Shown here: one piece after another, positions 60,749 through 64,000 of the stretch
Layout: each line of letters starts with the position of its first letter
How positions within the stretch are numbered: position 1 is the stretch's first letter
Origin: Dialister hominis
GTDB lineage: Bacteria > Bacillota > Negativicutes > Veillonellales > Dialisteraceae
Assembly (NCBI RefSeq): GCF_007164725.1
Contig: NZ_AP019697.1
Span: forward strand, 2,256,501-2,320,500
Direction: 5' to 3'
DNA length: 64,000 nucleotides
Made by a program: the position numbers and the translations under genes
The notes under the pieces: model-generated
Database searches by the model: none
Seen by the model: the letters and a program-made list of their open reading frames with translations, nothing else
Told to the model about the DNA's origin: nothing

Positions 60749-62833
60749 ATGAAGAACTCTGACATTCGCCGAGAACGGCCCAAGAAAAAATCTTCCATGT
60801 TCAAGAAGATTATCATATTTCTTGTCGTGATTTTCTTTATCGCAGGAGCAGGCGCTGCTGCGGGATTTTTTGTGTCCGTTTCCGGAAAGCTTCCGGATGT
60901 GACGGCTAATATTACGCCGAATGCGTCTTCGCGTATTTATGATACGAAGGGCCGCCTGATTACGACGGTGCATGCGGAGGAAAACCGTATCCCCGTACCG
61001 ATCAGCGAAGTGCCGAAGAATTTGCAGAATGCATTCGTGGCAGCGGAAGATGTCCGTTTCTATGAACACCATGGCGTCGATCCGCGCGGTATTCTCCGTG
61101 CCATCTGGGCGAACGTGGTTTCCGGCAATGCGACGGGACAGGGCGGTTCTACCATCACCCAGCAGCTCGCAAGAAATGCATTCCTGACACAGGAACAGAC
61201 ACTGAAGAGAAAGCTCCTTGAAGTCGTCCTCGCTTTTGAAATCGAAAGCAAGTACACCAAGCAGCAGATTCTTGAAATGTACATGAACCAGATCTACTTC
61301 GGCCAGGGCTGCTACGGCATCCAGACCGCATCCCGCGTCTACTTCGGCAAGGACGTGAAGGATCTGTCGCTCGCGCAGTGCGCTCTGCTGGCAGGACTTC
61401 CGAACAGCCCGAACTACTACTCGCCATTCAGAAGCGTAGAAGCAGCGAAGTACCGCCAGGCGATCGTCCTCGATCAGATGGCTAAGTACGGCTACATTTC
61501 CGAAGCCGATGCTGCCGCTGCCAAGAAGGCCGACCTGCACCTTGCCAAACCGCAGTCTGCCAAGACGACAGAAAACACAGCTTCCTACTTCGTCAGCTAC
61601 ATCATTCAGACCATCAGCGACAAGTATGGCTCTGATACCATTTACAAAGAAGGACTCCAGATTTACACCACACTCGATCTGGATATGCAGAAAGACGCTG
61701 AAAATGCGCTGAAGAACGACCTCCCGGCAGGTTCCAAAGACTCCAAGGGCCTGACACAGCCGCAGGGCGCTCTCATGTCCATCGAAGTCGGCACAGGCCA
61801 GATCAAAGCCATGGTCGGCGGCCGCGGCGAAGACCACTTCAACCGCGCTGTCCAGATGGTCCGTCAGCCTGGCTCCGCATTCAAGCCATTCGTCTATGTC
61901 ACCGCCTTTGAAAACAAATTCGAACCATCCGATCTTCTGAGCAATGAAAAGAAGACCTATGCAGGTGGCTGGACACCGAAGAACTATGAAGACGAAAGCG
62001 GCGGCAAAGTCACCCTCGAACAGGCCCTGATCGATTCCATGAACATCCCGACCATCGACCTCGCCAACCGCGTAGGCATGTCCAAGATCCTGAAAACCGC
62101 ACAGGACGCAGGCATTTCCACCCTCGTCATGAGCGGTAAGCAGAACGATGACAACCTCGCAGCAGCCATCGGCGGTCTCACTAACGGCGTCTCCGTCTAC
62201 GACATGGCAGAAGCATACTCCGTCTTTGCCAACGACGGCAAACTTATCAAACCAATCGCCGTCCTCAAAGTCGTCGACAGGAACGGCAGCGTCCTCGAAG
62301 ACCACACCGGCACACCGGAATCCACACAGGTCATCAATGAAAACGCAGTCTACAAACTGACCTGCATCCTCCAGGAAGTCATTTCCAGAGGCACCGGCGG
62401 AAACGCATACATCGGCCGCCCGGCAGCAGGCAAGACAGGCACCACCGACGGTGAACACGACGCATGGTTCGTCGGCTACACCCCGCAGCTCGTCACAGCC
62501 GTCTGGATCGGCGACGACACCTCCAGCAACGCAGGCTACACCGGCGGCACCATCCCGGCAGCCATCTGGAGAGACTACATGAAAGCAGCCCTCTCCGGCT
62601 ACTCCGTCAAGAACTTCTACATCCCGGAATCCATCCGCCAGCAAATCGAACAGCAGCGCGCAGCCAAAGCAGCCGCTGATGCAGAAGCCAAGAAGAAAGC
62701 CGAAGAAGCCAAGAAAGCAGCTGACGCCAAAGCCAAGGACGACAAATCCGCAGGCAGCAAACTCCTCGACCGCATCACAGGCAAGGACGCCAAGACGGAT
62801 AATACAGCTGATGCAGCAAAAGATACAAAATAA
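60749..62833 (+). CDS. Penicillin-binding protein 1A (bifunctional transglycosylase/transpeptidase)
   Basis: The 694-residue protein builds peptidoglycan. A membrane anchor lies at about 18-46. The glycosyltransferase domain has AAEDVRFYEHHGVD with its catalytic Glu, GGSTITQQLARN, and ILEMYMNQIYFGQGCYGIQTAS. The transpeptidase domain has SAFK (Ser376-Lys379), SMN (430-432) and KTGT (562-565). The last 60 residues are a Lys/Ala-rich tail (AKKKAEEAKKAADAKAK) that is likely unstructured. The assigned start follows a weak ribosome-binding site; ATG at 60749. A terminator follows. Confidence 0.94.
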   Translation: MKNSDIRRERPKKKSSMFKKIIIFLVVIFFIAGAGAAAGFFVSVSGKLPDVTANITPNASSRIYDTKGRLITTVHAEENRIPVPISEVPKNLQNAFVAAEDVRFYEHHGVDPRGILRAIWANVVSGNATGQGGSTITQQLARNAFLTQEQTLKRKLLEVVLAFEIESKYTKQQILEMYMNQIYFGQGCYGIQTASRVYFGKDVKDLSLAQCALLAGLPNSPNYYSPFRSVEAAKYRQAIVLDQMAKYGYISEADAAAAKKADLHLAKPQSAKTTENTASYFVSYIIQTISDKYGSDTIYKEGLQIYTTLDLDMQKDAENALKNDLPAGSKDSKGLTQPQGALMSIEVGTGQIKAMVGGRGEDHFNRAVQMVRQPGSAFKPFVYVTAFENKFEPSDLLSNEKKTYAGGWTPKNYEDESGGKVTLEQALIDSMNIPTIDLANRVGMSKILKTAQDAGISTLVMSGKQNDDNLAAAIGGLTNGVSVYDMAEAYSVFANDGKLIKPIAVLKVVDRNGSVLEDHTGTPESTQVINENAVYKLTCILQEVISRGTGGNAYIGRPAAGKTGTTDGEHDAWFVGYTPQLVTAVWIGDDTSSNAGYTGGTIPAAIWRDYMKAALSGYSVKNFYIPESIRQQIEQQRAAKAAADAEAKKKAEEAKKAADAKAKDDKSAGSKLLDRITGKDAKTDNTADAAKDTK

Positions 62834-62840
62834 GGAAATA

Positions 62841-62873
62841 AAAAAGGACCGCATGAACTTCGCGGTCCTTTTT
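62841..62873 (+). terminator. Terminator of the PBP1A gene
   Basis: AAAAAAGGACCGC and GCGGTCCTTTTTA form the stem. Confidence 0.9.
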
Positions 62874-62901
62874 ACGTGGAGTGGGGAGGAGGAGGGAAAA
62901 G

Positions 62902-62941
62902 GGGCCGTAGGCCGGTCTTGACCTTGCTCCGGGAGGAGAAG
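62902..62941 (+). repeat. Dispersed repeat (GGCCGTAGGCCGG unit), truncated
   Basis: GGGCCGTAGGCCGGTCTTGA and CCTTGCTCCGGGAGGAGAAG match 31930 and 58388, but the unit is cut after GAGAAG, at or near the edge of the following IS3 element. Confidence 0.7.
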
Positions 62942-63006
62942 TGGTGCGGATTTGTTAATACAGACAAATAAATATCATAAAAAATCTAATCGTACCTTAA
63001 TCTTAA

Positions 63007-63960
63007 TCATGCAGCCATTGGAGCTGCGTTGAATACTTCCATTGGGGCTAAAAGATGTAATTTGCGCTGAATGCGTTTGTTGTTGTAGAAGTAGATGTAG
63101 CCGTTGATCATGCTTACCACTGCTTTGCGGCTGGTGAATTTACGTGTGTAGTAACGTTCGCGCTTCAGCATTCCCCAGAACCCTTCCATCAGACCGTTGT
63201 CTGCACAGCAGCCTACGCGGGACATGCTGTGAACCAGTCCTGCTTTTTCAACGATCTTATGGAATCCGTTGCTTGTATACTGGAATCCGCGGTCAGTATG
63301 AATCATTGGATGTGCTCCTGGATTCTCTTTAAGCGCCTTTTCCATTGTCTCAAAAGCCAGTGCAGTATTGTTTCTGTCGCCGATGACATAAGAGACAATC
63401 CGACGGTCATGGCCATCAATAATGGCGCTTAAATATAACTTATGCAAAACTCCATCAGCCGTTGTGTATTTGAATTCGGTGACATCCGTCATCCATCTTG
63501 CATTGGATACGCCTGCATCGAAATCACGGTTCAGCAGGTTTTCAAAAATGTACTTTGGATCCTTTGCGTTACGAGTGCAGCCATCGGTCTTGTATTTGAT
63601 CACGGACTTAATATTAAGTATCCGCCTGACACGAAGAACCAGACTGTCACTTACCATAAGGTGGCTCTCGCTATACTTCTTGATCCAATCGTTCATCCGG
63701 CGGTATCCCATATCCGGATATTCCTGATGGATTTTCACGACCTCCTGTGCGACCTTTTCTCTCAGCAGTTCACGGCCGCTCTTAATATGATTCAGCCAGC
63801 CGTAATAAGCTGCCCTGGAGACCTTTGAGAGTCGGCAGAGACTTTCTATGGAGATGTTGGTTTCTTCATGGACTTCTTTTATGGCTTTAAAATCTCTGAG
63901 AAGGTGAGTAAGGCTGAATCCTTCGAGGAACGCAACCTTTCCTCTATCTCCATCTTTTTT
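63007..63960 (-). CDS. IS3-family transposase OrfB
   Basis: On the minus strand the frame runs from the slippery run near 63955-63963 to the stop at 63007. It starts GKVAFLEGFSLTHLLRDFKAIKEVHEE, continues with CRLSKVSRAAYYGWLNHI and KIHQEYPDMGYRRMNDWI, and has the rve catalytic residues in MTDVTEFKY (Asp), HTDRGFQYTS (Asp) and NGLMEGFWGMLKRE (Glu). An ATG inside it (63738) is not the likely start. The enzyme is complete in the visible part. Confidence 0.9.
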   Translation of the reverse strand, partial: KKDGDRGKVAFLEGFSLTHLLRDFKAIKEVHEETNISIESLCRLSKVSRAAYYGWLNHIKSGRELLREKVAQEVVKIHQEYPDMGYRRMNDWIKKYSESHLMVSDSLVLRVRRILNIKSVIKYKTDGCTRNAKDPKYIFENLLNRDFDAGVSNARWMTDVTEFKYTTADGVLHKLYLSAIIDGHDRRIVSYVIGDRNNTALAFETMEKALKENPGAHPMIHTDRGFQYTSNGFHKIVEKAGLVHSMSRVGCCADNGLMEGFWGMLKRERYYTRKFTSRKAVVSMINGYIYFYNNKRIQRKLHLLAPMEVFNAAPMAA

Positions 63961-64000
63961 TTTAGCAGGGCAATCTCTGCTATAAGATCCTTCTTCTCTT
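63879..64000 (-). CDS. IS3-family transposase OrfA, C-terminal end (partial)
   Basis: On the minus strand the window begins within OrfA: EKKDLIAEIALLKKKMEIEE, ending EILKP at TAA 63881-63879. The helical, Leu/Lys-rich pattern is the leucine-zipper end of OrfA. The nine T at 63955-63963 (A9 on the coding strand) is the -1 slippage site into OrfB. Confidence 0.75.
   Translation of the reverse strand, partial: EKKDLIAEIALLKKKMEIEERLRSSKDSALLTFSEILKP

Larger units (their letters stand above)
62942..64000 (-). mobile_element. IS3-family insertion sequence, partial at window end
   Basis: OrfB and the end of OrfA on the minus strand, with an A9 frameshift signal, identify a third IS3-family element. 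Its left edge is inferred from the truncated repeat at 62902-62941; its right edge lies outside the window. Confidence 0.75.

Overview
The window reads as chromosomal DNA of a diderm Firmicute (Negativicutes), most like the gut Veillonellaceae genus Dialister. Evidence: large autotransporter adhesins with signal peptides and C-terminal beta-barrels, an AsmA-like envelope protein and a phosphoethanolamine transferase (all outer-membrane traits), combined with Firmicutes-type T-box leaders, AGGAGG ribosome-binding sites, TGnTATAAT promoters and compact intrinsic terminators. The genus is an inference from gene style, not from a search.

Layout. (1) 1-9.74 kb is a defence island: the end of mcrB, mcrC, a type III restriction-modification pair (mod with its 5' end replaced, res intact), a wrecked GIY-YIG/Vsr chimera, a DnaQ-type exonuclease with a BRCT domain, a Fic remnant, a possible serine-recombinase remnant and an AAA/DUF4143 ATPase. 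An 88-bp copy of the start of a cupin gene (7851-7940 and 9863-9950) brackets the ATPase. (2) 9.9-12.8 kb: cupin, VOC protein and YbaK/ProX-like deacylase operon facing a K+/H+ antiporter. (3) 13.3-14.85 kb: an IS110 element with a structured leader that is a bridge-RNA candidate. (4) 15.2-19.5 kb: cupin, AmrS and a Memo-AMMECR1 fusion (AmmeMemoRadiSam system), then two divergent nitroreductases. (5) 19.75-21.2 kb: an ISL3 element. (6) 21.4-31.9 kb: two autotransporters, the second (about 2,280 aa) broken by two mutually compensating frameshifts. (7) 32.5-38.9 kb: PLP decarboxylase, unknown protein, aldo/keto reductase, proA, AsmA-like protein. (8) 39.2-41.8 kb: polar amino-acid ABC transporter under a T-box. 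(9) 41.9-46.1 kb: opine-dehydrogenase-like enzyme, two secreted paralogues, a double-HTH protein and an unknown protein. (10) 46.1-47.5 kb: a PEP-mutase/isocitrate-lyase family enzyme behind a T-box followed by a second T-box antiterminator/terminator. (11) 47.7-56.5 kb: small ORF, phosphoethanolamine transferase, a PAS-GGDEF-EAL gene with an internal amber codon, ahpC, unknown protein, acyl-CoA ligase, purA. (12) 56.8-64 kb: three IS3-family elements around a PBP1A gene.

Between the genes lie many copies of dispersed palindromic repeat families. Nearly every IS element in the window abuts or interrupts such a repeat. No tRNA, rRNA or CRISPR array was seen. The strongest leads are the tandem T-box, the IS110 bridge-RNA candidate, the repeat families that act as IS landing sites, and the scarred defence island.
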